Source: Symsagittifera roscoffensis (taxonomy: Eukaryota; Xenacoelomorpha; Acoela; Convolutidae). Taken from it: 64,000 nt of DNA. Position numbers and translations under genes: made by a program. The stretch lies in the NCBI RefSeq assembly GCF_963678635.1, contig NC_087063.1, forward strand, positions 64,153,290 to 64,217,289, in the 5' to 3' direction. Positions 55,395 through 64,000 of this stretch are shown piece after piece. The notes below the pieces were generated by a model. That model was not told where the DNA came from, ran no database searches, and worked only from the letters and a program-made list of their open reading frames with translations. Every line of letters starts with the position of its first letter. The stretch's first letter is position 1.

Positions 55395-55795
55395 GATTTT
55401 TTGTGAAAGTCATCTCCCCACATGCCATATAAAGTACAAAGTGATACATTTCTTCTCTAGTAACAAATCAATTATGGCAAATAAGCTTCCTTCAACCAAT
55501 TTGAACAATTTTTGAGACGAATTCAATCTCCGCTTACGCGTTAATAGCGCGAAAGATATCGCGCGTTAATTGTCCCAAATTGGCCAAAATGGCAATCTTT
55601 AAACCCCTATAACAGAACAAAAATTAATTACAGGTAAAATATCTCTTCAAATTTAAGCTCAGGACAACAATACTTTTGGAATGATATTAATAAAATCCGT
55701 CAAAAATTGATAGTTAAAATTTCGAAATTTGTCTGAAGAAAAAATCCACCCCGAGCACAAATTTTCCGTTACTTTTGTTACGAAAGTCGGAACAA
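55395..55795 (+). repeat. Dispersed repeat R4, copy 3
   Basis: tccccacatgccatataaag to gttacgaaagtcggaaca. It contains the ccgcttacgcgttaatagcg and cgcgcgttaattgtcccaa landmarks found inverted at 1900-1985. Confidence 0.65.
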
Positions 55796-56128
55796 GCATT
55801 GGTTTTAGTGTAGAAAATTTTTCTGCTTAGAACTGAATCGTTCTATCTGCTCCCTTGTTCCAAGAAAATGATTTGTGCCCCAGCTCGTTCTTTTTTTCCT
55901 AACTTTAGCTGGCAGCTTTTGACAATTTTTATGGACAGGCGGAAATATATTAATGCCCTGAGACCAAAACAAAAAATATTTTACCTGTGATAGTTTTTCT
56001 AGGTTATGGGGGTTCATGAATTGCCATTTAGGCCAAATTGGGAAAAACAATGTTCGGTCTTTTAATTTGCAAGCGGTAAATTAAACCAGCTAAGAGTTGG
56101 TCCAATTGAATTGAGGTATGCTTGAATT

Positions 56129-56427
56129 GAGGCGCGGATCTAGGAATTTATTGAGGGGGGTTTCAAAAAATATAGAAAAACTTGTGCGCCGCAGGCATGT
56201 TTTTGAAAAAAGGCCAAAAAGGCATTTTTAAGCACTTTTTGGAAAATCTTGACCAAAAAATCTGTAGGTTGGCACCAAAGGCGCCTTAAGAAAAAATTTT
56301 AAGGTTAGTTAGCCAAAAATGGATATCTCAAAATAGTACAAAGGGGGGACCCTTTGGGTCTGCAGGGGGTAGCATTCCTGAGGAGAAAGCGTCCGCCCCT
56401 CCGCCCCCCACCCTAAATCCACAACTG
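56129..56427. mobile_element. GGGGCGGATC-type MITE with both ends
   Basis: The left end gaggcgcggatctaggaattt is matched by the inverted right end accctaaatccacaactg. Inside are gcgccgcaggcatgttttt, caccaaaggcgcctta and gggaccctttgggtctgc. No clear target duplication. Confidence 0.6.
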
Positions 56428-58069
56428 GGTAGGCTAACTTGTGAGATTGATATATTAACGATGCGAAATATATCATTGAGTAACCGCCATGGCGTGTGAG
56501 CGAGACAGTTTTCGAAGGATATTCTTTTATCAAAGAACACTCCTCAACAGATTTCTTAATGTTCTTCATTTTCAAAATAACAAAAAGTGAATAATCAACG
56601 AAATGAGTCCGTTTTGTTTGGTTTTCAGACAAGAAATGCATTTTTTTTCCAGCGCGCAACCAATTTTACAGTTGAAGCTAATTGGCGACTTTTTAATCCT
56701 CAAAATTGATAACAAAAACCATTGCAAGTAAAAAAAAATTCAGTTCTTAGCGCATGACATTATGCATCATAATTTTTGGAGTTTGTCAACGTCAAACATT
56801 GAAAACTGAAGTGACTTGAAGAAAGGCAAAAAAAACCTCTGGTTTATGTTTTGAGCAGTTAAGTTGATCAAAACTCGCAGCAAAAATAGAAGTGAAAACA
56901 AAATTCGGGTCAAAAATGGATCAAAACTCGGAGGAAAACAGAACGTTATCTTTAGGTCAAAATTCTAGTCAACATTTCAGTTTAAATGGCAACAAAACTG
57001 CTCGTAACAGAGCGAAGCTTTGGAAGTTTCCACTACAATTAACGTCTAAGAACTAACTTGATTTTTGTTCAAAATTTTTGTATATTTTGTCAGCGCAATC
57101 TGCAAACTACCCAACGTATTAATTGTCTCAACATCGCCAAATCAGCATTTTTCAAACACCCAAACTTCAGAAAAAAATTCCAGATTTATTTTTGAGCTGA
57201 TGACATCGATATTTTAAAATATTAATCTCAAAATGGGATGTTACAATGTCAAAATTTGCCTGAAAATGCCCCTCGCCGAGCACAAATTCGGTATTTTTCT
57301 TCGAAACTCGGAAAAATTGATGATCGGTTGACGTAAAAATTGAAAATTACCGCTGTAATTTTTCATTGATCTAAAAGGAAGATCATTCAAGGTTAAATCA
57401 AATCTAGGTTCCTCATTTGATAACTAAAAAGAAATCCAAGAAAGAAAACTTTAAGCAGATAGATCATAAAAGTTCACTTAGATTTCAATCACGGTTATAA
57501 CCGGCTCTCCGCCTTGAGCTGATCAACACGTATCGTGGTCCCAGCCCCTGGATGTGTGCTAGTTTATCATTTGTTGATGGCGAAAGTTTTTTTTGCCCGA
57601 ATAGAAAAGTATACAATTCTAAATGATCCGACTTTTGCACTGAAAATAGCGGAATATTTTTCTTCAGACAAATTTCGACTTTGTAACTAGCAACTTCTGA
57701 CGGAGTTTTTTGATCATTCAAAAGGTATTGCTGTCTTAGGCTTAAATTTGAAATAATGATCACTTTTTTTGTTTGGCAAATCGACTTTAGTTATTATAAT
57801 TCGGAAAAACGGCGAAAAAAAATTGGCCCAACAGTTTTTGACTGAGATAATTTTATGAAGAAATGATTGTAAATCATTAAAGGTGTTCGAACATTAAAGA
57901 ACTACTAAAATTTTCTTTTATTTTGGTGAAATTTGCAAGTTCAAAAACATTTGAAAATGGTTCATTTTTTAATATGGGAGTCCTTGAATCCGTTTACACT
58001 TTCTGTTGGCTATAACTTTTTTTGCTAGTAGCTTGAGTTATAAGTCAAAATGATGCTTAGGAACTTCAG
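56428..58069 (+). other. Intron 15, no gene
   Basis: AT-rich. A slightly GC-richer block at 57490-57600 (ggttataaccggctctccgcc, gtatcgtggtcccagcccc) is open on the minus strand but unrecognised. R4-like wording appears at 57260-57310 and 57650-57690. The intron ends in AACTTCAG. Confidence 0.4.
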
Positions 58070-59470
58070 CTGACATGCCCGACTCAGGAGGCCGAGGAAG
58101 AAGTGATCTACGACCCACAGGCTGTACTGAGTGCAATAGAAGATGGCAACATCGCTAATGATTATCGACCACCTCAAGATTGTAACCCTGAAGATTGTCC
58201 GCCTCGAGAATGGAATCCTATGGAGTGGCCGTCTCAAAAATTTTTTTCTCAAGATTGTAACAATCAAGAGTGTCCGCCTGAAAATTTGCATATCATGCTG
58301 CGTCCTCCTCAAAGTTTTGGTGCTGAGGAACGCCATCCTCCAAATTGTTATACTCAGGAGTGCCCACCTCGAGATTGTTTCCCGCAAGAGTGTCCGACTG
58401 AAAATTTGCCTATCATGCAACGTCCTCCTCAAAGTTTCGGTGCTCAGGAACTCTATCTTCAAAATTGTTATCCTCAGGAGTGCCCACCTCAAGATTTTAA
58501 CCCTGAAGATTGTCCGCCTCGAGAATGGAATCCTATGGAGTGGCCGTCTCCAGAATTTTTTTCTCAAGATTGTAACAATCAAGAGTGTCCGACTGAAAAT
58601 TTGCCTATCATGCAACGTCCTCCTCAAAGTTTCGGTGCTCAGGAACGCCATCCTCCAAATTGTTATACTCAGGAGTGCCCACCTCGAGATTGTTTCCCGC
58701 AAGAGTGTCCGACTGAAAATTTGCCTATCATGCAACGTCCTCCTCAAAGTTTCGGTGCTCAGGAACTCTATCTTCAAAGTTGTTATCCTCAGGAGTGCCC
58801 ACCTCAAGATTGTAACCCTGAAGATTATCCGCCTCGAGAATGGAATCCTATGGAGTGGCCGTCTCCAGAATTTTTTTCTCAAGATTGTAACAATCAAGAG
58901 TGTCCGACTGAAAATTTGCCTATCATGCAACGTCCTCCTCAAAGTTTCGGTGCTCAGGAACGCTATCTTCAAAGTTGTTATCCTCAGGAGTGCCCACCTC
59001 AAGATTTTAACCCTGAAGATTGTCCGCCTCGAGAATGGAATCCTATGGAGTGGCCGTCTCAAGAAATTTTTTCTCAAGAGTACACACCTCAAGATTGTTA
59101 TCCTCAAGGGTACCCGCAGCAGGATTGTTTACCGCAGCCAGAGTGTTCACCAGAATGTCCTCCACAGCAATACCCTGCTCAAACTCAAGGTCATCCAAGC
59201 CAATGCCCGCCCGATTTGGAGCAATCCCAGGATGTTCCGAACCCATTGCCCCAAGAAAACATAAAAATAATGCAGGACCCGATTGAGCATTGTGAGCCCA
59301 CTGGGATCATGATGGAACCCTATGATGTTCCAAATCCTTTGCCCAAAAAAAGTATTAAGATTAAAAGGAATACGAAAATTCCGCATGACTCAGTGAATCA
59401 GATGTCTTTGGCGATAAATCAACAATCAGGAATTGCAACGTACAACGTGTCTCGACCGTTTGTGGGTCAG
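58070..59470 (+). CDS. Modular repeat gene, exon 16 (Pro/Gln/Cys-rich 105-residue repeats)
   Basis: A 1,401-bp phase-0 exon with acceptor ggaacttcag and donor GTGTGT at 59471. It encodes 467 residues. After an acidic lead (LTCPTQEAEEEV) the body repeats a 105-residue (315-bp) unit. The anchor NPEDCPPREWNPMEWPS recurs at DNA positions 58184, 58499, 58814 and 59009; the last interval is 195 bp because one 40-residue sub-repeat is missing. Each full unit holds two sub-repeats with IMQRPPQSFGAQE. The end is less repetitive (DVPNPLP twice, then KIKRNTKIP). The regular Cys spacing suggests a cross-linked or metal-binding structural protein, which is inference. The reading frame is set by phase with the upstream exons. 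Confidence 0.8.
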
Positions 59471-59559
59471 GTGTGTTTGGCTTTAAAGATTTGCTTTCTG
59501 TTTTTTTTTTTCGTCAGAGACAAATATCAGACTGATTGATTTGTCTCAATGTAAATCTT

Positions 59560-60070
59560 CTAGTTTGTTTAAATTATTGAAATGAGTTCTATAAATTGGA
59601 ACGAAAGTCTCCAGAAACTATTGTCGAGAAGGTAAAACTGTCGTCGAGCAATTGTTAATTCCGAGATAATTATACAGTAACTTAATCTTGCAAAGTTAGC
59701 ATCAAGAGTGGTTAGAAACAATATCCAAGGGTGACAGACAGATCCAAGGACAAACACCTGCTAATCAATTAGTCTAGCACCAATAGTGAACATTTGATTG
59801 ACAGCTTTGGAAATGAACTAAATTACTCAATACGACACTTCTCCTTCGATAATGAAAACTTTAGTTAAGTAGAATAATTTCGCAGGTTTACTTTAATGAC
59901 TGAAATAGATGGTTAGAAAAATAGATGGTTGATTGATTGCAGATAGTTGAAAAGAATTACTAGCTCCATGTTACAGTATACAACTCAGACTTTATAATAA
60001 CGACTTTTTGTTAATAACTAAAGGATCACTGATAGTGATAACGATTGAGTTTTAAGCCAGTAGTGACTCA
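59560..60070 (-). repeat. Candidate 3' LTR of the Ty3/Gypsy element (left end uncertain)
   Basis: On the minus strand TGAGTCACTACTGG begins at 60070, right after the purine tract AGGGAGAGGG (60071-60080), as expected for an LTR start. The other end could not be fixed, because the partner LTR lies outside the window. The left coordinate is a guess bounded by the host exon at 59470. Confidence 0.45.
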
Positions 60071-60080
60071 CCCTCTCCCT
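60071..60080 (-). other. Polypurine tract of the Ty3/Gypsy element
   Basis: The minus strand reads AGGGAGAGGG immediately before a TG, the usual position for plus-strand priming. Confidence 0.55.
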
Positions 60081-60125
60081 GGGTTAGAACAGTTTAACAA
60101 AGTTTGAAGTTAAAGGATTCGACGA

Positions 60126-60773
60126 TCAATTTTTCCCTTCCTTGTTCTGATTGATAAAGTCGATCATTACGCCCCCCATTTTGGTGACCGCCGTTCTTTT
60201 CCGCCCACTTCTTCTAGACGTTGTGGATGATGTCTCGTCTTGGCTGTCCCCCTGGCTACTGTAAGAGACCAGCCGAGCTTTCCTGGATGAGGCTCCCTTT
60301 TTCTTGCCGGTGGTTTTCGGGTTTGCTGGGTCTTGCGCCCCTGGATTCTCCGTTGCTTGCACCCCTGGATTTGGAGCATCCAACTCGCCGCCTAGTGCCG
60401 GAATGGTGTCCTGGTCGGTTTCAGCTTCAGCCTCTGGTATTGCTGTTGCTGAGCGTTCTACTTGTGCTTCCGGAGTGGTCGTTACTTGTTGTGGAGTACG
60501 TTTTACCGAGATAATCGGTAGATCCTCACTGTCCTCCGATTCAGAGTAATTTTCTTCGAATCGGCGCCCGGTCCTCTTTCGATTCTTTTCCGCAGTCCGC
60601 TTGGTCCATCGTTCCTTCACGTCGCGCGGGGTTGGCGGTGGTAGTGTTGTTTGAGTAGCCCGTTTGTTCGCTTCGATCACTGGTACCGGTGGTACGGATT
60701 TGGCTGCGGTTCTTGATTTTTTTCTTCGGTATGGGTTTCGTGGCCACTCCCGATTTCCTAAGCTCAACTCCAT
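60126..60773 (-). CDS. Ty3/Gypsy downstream frame overlapping the pol end
   Basis: A minus-strand frame of up to 215 residues overlaps the last 233 bases of pol in the +1 frame. It is basic and Pro-rich at first (PVIEANKRATQTTLPPPTP, KERWTKRTAEKNRKRTGRR), then acidic and Ser-rich (ENYSESEDSEDLPIISVK), and ends MIDFINQNKEGKN. The composition looks more like a natural polyprotein tail than the pol frame it overlaps. A run of seven A on the minus strand (60717-60723) lies inside the overlap. Either one extra A has shifted the frame, or this is a separate or frameshifted product. Confidence 0.55.
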   Translation of the reverse strand: MELSLGNREWPRNPYRRKKSRTAAKSVPPVPVIEANKRATQTTLPPPTPRDVKERWTKRTAEKNRKRTGRRFEENYSESEDSEDLPIISVKRTPQQVTTTPEAQVERSATAIPEAEAETDQDTIPALGGELDAPNPGVQATENPGAQDPANPKTTGKKKGASSRKARLVSYSSQGDSQDETSSTTSRRSGRKRTAVTKMGGVMIDFINQNKEGKN

Positions 60774-63700
60774 TATCTAACGTCAGTGTATGTGCACTCT
60801 CAGATCTAATTTTAGAATGAACTGGTCTATACCTTTTTAAGTTTTTGTTTCCAGTGCGCTGAAACAATGATCCGGATGGTCCCGGTTGTCCTGCGGGATT
60901 TGAGCTTTTGCGTATTGACGGTTCGTCGTCCTGATTCCCAGCTTGATCCACAGTAAGGCGTCGTGCATGAGTTCTGTTTTTAATGTCATAGTCGAGATCT
61001 GATCGTACACCCCAGTTTGTGTCGGCTGGATGGGGCATATCTTGCACACTAGGATCGTCGTTATCTAAACAAGCATTTTTCGTTTTTAGTACCCGTGACC
61101 AATCCAGATTCTGCAACGATGGTTTTTTAGTAAGATTCCGTAAAACGGTGTTTGCTTCTCTACCATGATGAGCTTTAAAAGGCGAAATTCTAAGTGTTGA
61201 GTTTTTTGAGAATCTGAGAGCACCAAGGGCCCGTTCGACCATTTTCTCCAAGGGTTCAGGATTTTTTTCGTGAGCGAAAGTAAGGATTGAATTCTTAAGA
61301 CTTCCAATAGTACGCTCGACACACCCGGTTGCCCGATGGTCGTTTACAGGTGATTTAATGATTTCAATGCCTTCCCCATTACAAAAAGCTTTGACCGCAT
61401 TTGACATGAAATTAGTTCCCTGATCGATATGGATTTTCCGTGGCACCCCGTGGTTTGATATATAACTCTTCAAGAATTTCAATATTTTGTCCGAACGATT
61501 ATTTCCACAGATCATTGCCGATGGCCAACGAGATAACCGGTCGACCGCTACGAGCACATATTTAGAGGATTCATTTAAGTAATTAATGGGGCCCCAAAAA
61601 TCTAATTGGACAGATTCATTCGGTTCTTTTGGTTCTGGTACAGATCCCAGTTGATTTTTACTTATTAGCGTCTTTAAGTTCTTACCGGCGGCAGTACATT
61701 CAGGGCACCCCTCGGCAATGGAGGCTATTGAGCGGTAGATATAGGGATACCAGACGTCCTTTGCGGCATCGAACATATTTGACTTCCCGTGATGGTACGC
61801 GTGTATTCTGTTATTGATTGCTGACTCGAGGTTAATTGGGATTGCTAATTTATCGTCCATCCAAACTACATTTTCCTTCACTGAGAAATCATTGACGAAT
61901 TGAGCGTGATAGCGGCTCATTCGAGTAACTTTTTCATGTATTTCCGGGTCTTGTGTAACAATGAGATCGCGAATAGCGCTCAGTTGGGGGTCCGATACAT
62001 AATTTGATTCTATGAATTTTAAGTTAAACAGGTCAGGTAATGCAGTAGTTTTATTAACGATCTTACAGTTTCGCGGGATAATTGACATACATACAAGGTT
62101 TGGGTCCACTGGTGGTACTGTTTCTCCTTTGAATTCCGAGGGTAACGAGAGAGTTGTATTTGTGCGTATCGATCTTGTCTCTTTGGTAATGGCTTCTAGT
62201 GATACATTTGGGGGCAATTCTTCGATTTCGTCGCTACTACTATTTAGGCTTGGATGCTGTTTGAGAAATTTCTGCCATTTGCGCATGTTTTGGTCCATGT
62301 TGTTATTCGGTTTAAAATTCTGAGGGCTGGATGTAAGAATATTCTGATTTTGAAGATTGGAATTGGATAATTTTGAACAACTGTGTTCTGAATGAATAAT
62401 AGCCCCAACTAATCCAGCGCGCATGTCGCTTGGCCGTCGGTTTAAACCACGTGGTTGCATCTGATTGGTTGATTTCCGCTTACATGTTTTTCCGCCCTCT
62501 ACCGAATCGTTATATGACGAAACTTCCAGTCTATTTATAGAAGGCTTTCTATTCGCTGTACAACTTTGTCCCTTGGATGTATTGGGTCCCCTGGATGTAT
62601 TAAAGCCAAGCGCGGTGCGAATTAGGTTGATCTTTGCCACCGTGAACATATTATCATACGTACTAATTGGCGTTGCTTCTTTACTTGGATGCCGTGATAA
62701 ATAGTCCGCCGAACCAATTTTAGCCCCCGGTTTATGCTCAATTTGAAAATCAAAGGGAATTAGTCGATCTAACCAGCGGGTTAAACGACTAAACATCGTT
62801 TTATTTTTCTTGTTATTACCGTTCAAAAGGGATATCAGGGCTTTATGATCGGTAACGATCAAAAAACTTCGGCCCAGTATGTAATTTCGAAAGTATTCAG
62901 CCCCCCACACAACTGCCAACATTTCCAATTCGTTTGTTGAGTATTTCTTTTCCGCCTCGTTAAGATATCGCGACGCGAACGAAATTGGGCGCCATCCTTC
63001 TGTTCCCAACTGTTCCAACACCGCGCCGAGCCCATTATGGCTTGCATCGCACACTATGCGTATGTCCTTGTGGATATCAAAGTGCCGTAATTCAACAATG
63101 TTTGAAACTTGTTTTTTTAGATTTTCGAACGCGTTCTGACATTCAGGTGTCCAAATGTATTCGTTATTTTTGCTTAATAGGGGCCGCAGCGGTGCCGATG
63201 ATTCGGCCAGCGCCGGCAGATACTTATGAAAACTATGTATCGACCCCATAAACGATTTTAATTGCGACAAAGTCCGTGGCGGCGTTAGTGCTTCTATTGG
63301 TTCTGTTTTTCTAACCAATGGAGTAATTCCAGTCGGAGTTATTTTATGTCCTAGCCATTCGCATTCTCGTTGGGCGAATTTGCATTTTGTCAATTTTAAA
63401 GACATATTTTCCCGATCCAGTTTCTTTAAAATTTTCTCCACCGTTGCTATGTGGTCTATTGCTGTTCCCTTGGTTACGACCAAAATGTCATCGATAAACG
63501 CATGCGCTTGCGGGTATTCGGCGAGTATACAATCCATTGCGCGTTGGAATTCTGCGGGCATTGTAGTGAGGCCATAGAATCCGGTTTTGAACCGGTATGT
63601 ACCCGTCGAACGACCTCCAATTAGCGAAAAATTGCACTGGACGCTCGTCTCCGCATTTAATGGCAATTGGCCATAGGCGTATGTTAAATCCATTGTTGTG

Positions 63701-64000
63701 AAATATACGTCTCCCTGTTTTTTTTCGCTAATCGTTTGCCCAACCGTGTCCATTAGTTCCTCGATATTCGGCATCTGGTATTTATTCTTATGCACTTGTT
63801 TATTTAGTTCCCTCGACTCTAGTGCCAGTTTTACCGATCCATCCTTCTTTACGGTTATTACTATTGGAGACACAAAATATTTGTCCGAGCATTCAGATAA
63901 TTTTTCGATATGAACCTGTTTCAATAATTTGTCAATTTCCGCATCCACTTTTTCTTGCAACGAAATCGGGACTCGACGCCCTTTCTGCTGTACTGGGGTG
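60541..64000 (-). CDS. pol: Ty3/Gypsy pol: RT, RNase H, integrase (runs off the window)
   Basis: The minus-strand frame is open without a stop from 63999 to 60541, more than 1,150 residues, and begins beyond the window (GRRVPISLQEKVDAEID at the edge). Numbering from 63960: RT has the first Asp in TTMDLTYAYG (residue 91) and FIDD at 155-158. RNase H has VCDASHNGLGA (Asp 305), STNELEMLAV and TDHKAL (Asp 371). Integrase has a zinc finger HAYHH...CPEC (720-755) and catalytic LDFWGP (Asp 787), IDQGTN (Asp 846) and CVERT (Glu 882). About 200 residues lie between RNase H and the zinc-finger region, longer than usual. All catalytic residues are kept, so this is the youngest-looking element here. It sits antisense in the host intron after exon 16. 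Confidence 0.93.
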   Translation of the reverse strand, partial: TPVQQKGRRVPISLQEKVDAEIDKLLKQVHIEKLSECSDKYFVSPIVITVKKDGSVKLALESRELNKQVHKNKYQMPNIEELMDTVGQTISEKKQGDVYFTTMDLTYAYGQLPLNAETSVQCNFSLIGGRSTGTYRFKTGFYGLTTMPAEFQRAMDCILAEYPQAHAFIDDILVVTKGTAIDHIATVEKILKKLDRENMSLKLTKCKFAQRECEWLGHKITPTGITPLVRKTEPIEALTPPRTLSQLKSFMGSIHSFHKYLPALAESSAPLRPLLSKNNEYIWTPECQNAFENLKKQVSNIVELRHFDIHKDIRIVCDASHNGLGAVLEQLGTEGWRPISFASRYLNEAEKKYSTNELEMLAVVWGAEYFRNYILGRSFLIVTDHKALISLLNGNNKKNKTMFSRLTRWLDRLIPFDFQIEHKPGAKIGSADYLSRHPSKEATPISTYDNMFTVAKINLIRTALGFNTSRGPNTSKGQSCTANRKPSINRLEVSSYNDSVEGGKTCKRKSTNQMQPRGLNRRPSDMRAGLVGAIIHSEHSCSKLSNSNLQNQNILTSSPQNFKPNNNMDQNMRKWQKFLKQHPSLNSSSDEIEELPPNVSLEAITKETRSIRTNTTLSLPSEFKGETVPPVDPNLVCMSIIPRNCKIVNKTTALPDLFNLKFIESNYVSDPQLSAIRDLIVTQDPEIHEKVTRMSRYHAQFVNDFSVKENVVWMDDKLAIPINLESAINNRIHAYHHGKSNMFDAAKDVWYPYIYRSIASIAEGCPECTAAGKNLKTLISKNQLGSVPEPKEPNESVQLDFWGPINYLNESSKYVLVAVDRLSRWPSAMICGNNRSDKILKFLKSYISNHGVPRKIHIDQGTNFMSNAVKAFCNGEGIEIIKSPVNDHRATGCVERTIGSLKNSILTFAHEKNPEPLEKMVERALGALRFSKNSTLRISPFKAHHGREANTVLRNLTKKPSLQNLDWSRVLKTKNACLDNDDPSVQDMPHPADTNWGVRSDLDYDIKNRTHARRLTVDQAGNQDDEPSIRKSSNPAGQPGPSGSLFQRTGNKNLKRYRPVHSKIRSESAHTLTLDNGVELRKSGVATKPIPKKKIKNRSQIRTTGTSDRSEQTGYSNNTTTANPARREGTMDQADCGKESKEDRAPIRRKLL

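Noticed and set aside
57485-57763. 92-residue minus-strand frame
   Set aside because: It overlaps R4-like repeat wording and has no recognisable domain.
58025-59107. 360-residue open frame antisense to exon 16, and a 373-residue frame (58143-59264) in another sense frame
   Set aside because: Both mirror the 315-bp repeat. The phase-0 sense frame is the one joined to the upstream exons and has the Pro/Gln/Cys pattern; the others are shadows.
60221-60549. Plus-strand frames opposite the Gypsy tail
   Set aside because: No domain, and antisense to a frame with coherent composition.

Overview
This is a piece of an AT-rich nuclear genome from an invertebrate animal. The evidence is spliced genes with GT-AG introns, the C-terminal C2 exon of a gamma-type phospholipase C, and BEL/Pao and Ty3/Gypsy LTR retrotransposons, a LINE and many MITE-like elements. 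The phylum cannot be told from the sequence alone. No CRISPR array, rRNA gene, ordinary tRNA gene or bacterial operon was seen.

Layout. Positions 261-868 (+) hold the last exon of a PLC-gamma-like gene. From 3618 (+) to beyond 59470 one very large host gene can be followed as 16 exons, with about 1,099 codons in the window. It has a Gly/Arg/Ser-rich start (3618-3864, 4267-4319). Then come short exons, almost all beginning and ending in phase 0. Ten of them each carry one copy of an ungapped 22-residue motif (core Y-[LIM]-x-x-E-[ILMV]-x-A-G-x-x-P-[ILM]-x-P-x-x-[WY]). Four of these are near-identical exons in a tandem array with a 433-435 bp period (25215-26635). The gene goes on through an acidic/Ser/Cys/Gln exon (54072-54263) to a 1.4-kb exon (58070-59470) coding a Pro/Gln/Cys-rich 105-residue repeat. 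I do not recognise the protein, and it is the most unusual object here.

The introns are filled with mobile DNA. Intron 2 (4320-22199) holds a MITE nest (4.8-9.9 kb), an antisense, internally deleted BEL/Pao element (9909-17518) and a decayed antisense LINE (about 18.3-21.0 kb). The intron after 32365 holds a 1.9-kb gag-only LTR element with perfect 5-bp target duplications (32604-34491) and a sense BEL/Pao element with TCGAG target duplications (34995-45228). The two BEL copies share an extra ORF upstream of gag and an LTR-embedded tRNA-like A-box/B-box segment. A Ty3/Gypsy element with a long uninterrupted pol frame runs antisense off the right end (60070-64000).

The MITEs starting GGCTCTTTT have clear 8-bp target duplications, and several are nested or dimeric. 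Paralogous intron segments recur between 29 and 54 kb, which suggests that the host gene grew by duplicating exon-plus-intron modules. All exon boundaries were inferred by eye from splice signals, reading phase and motif conservation; no transcript evidence was available.
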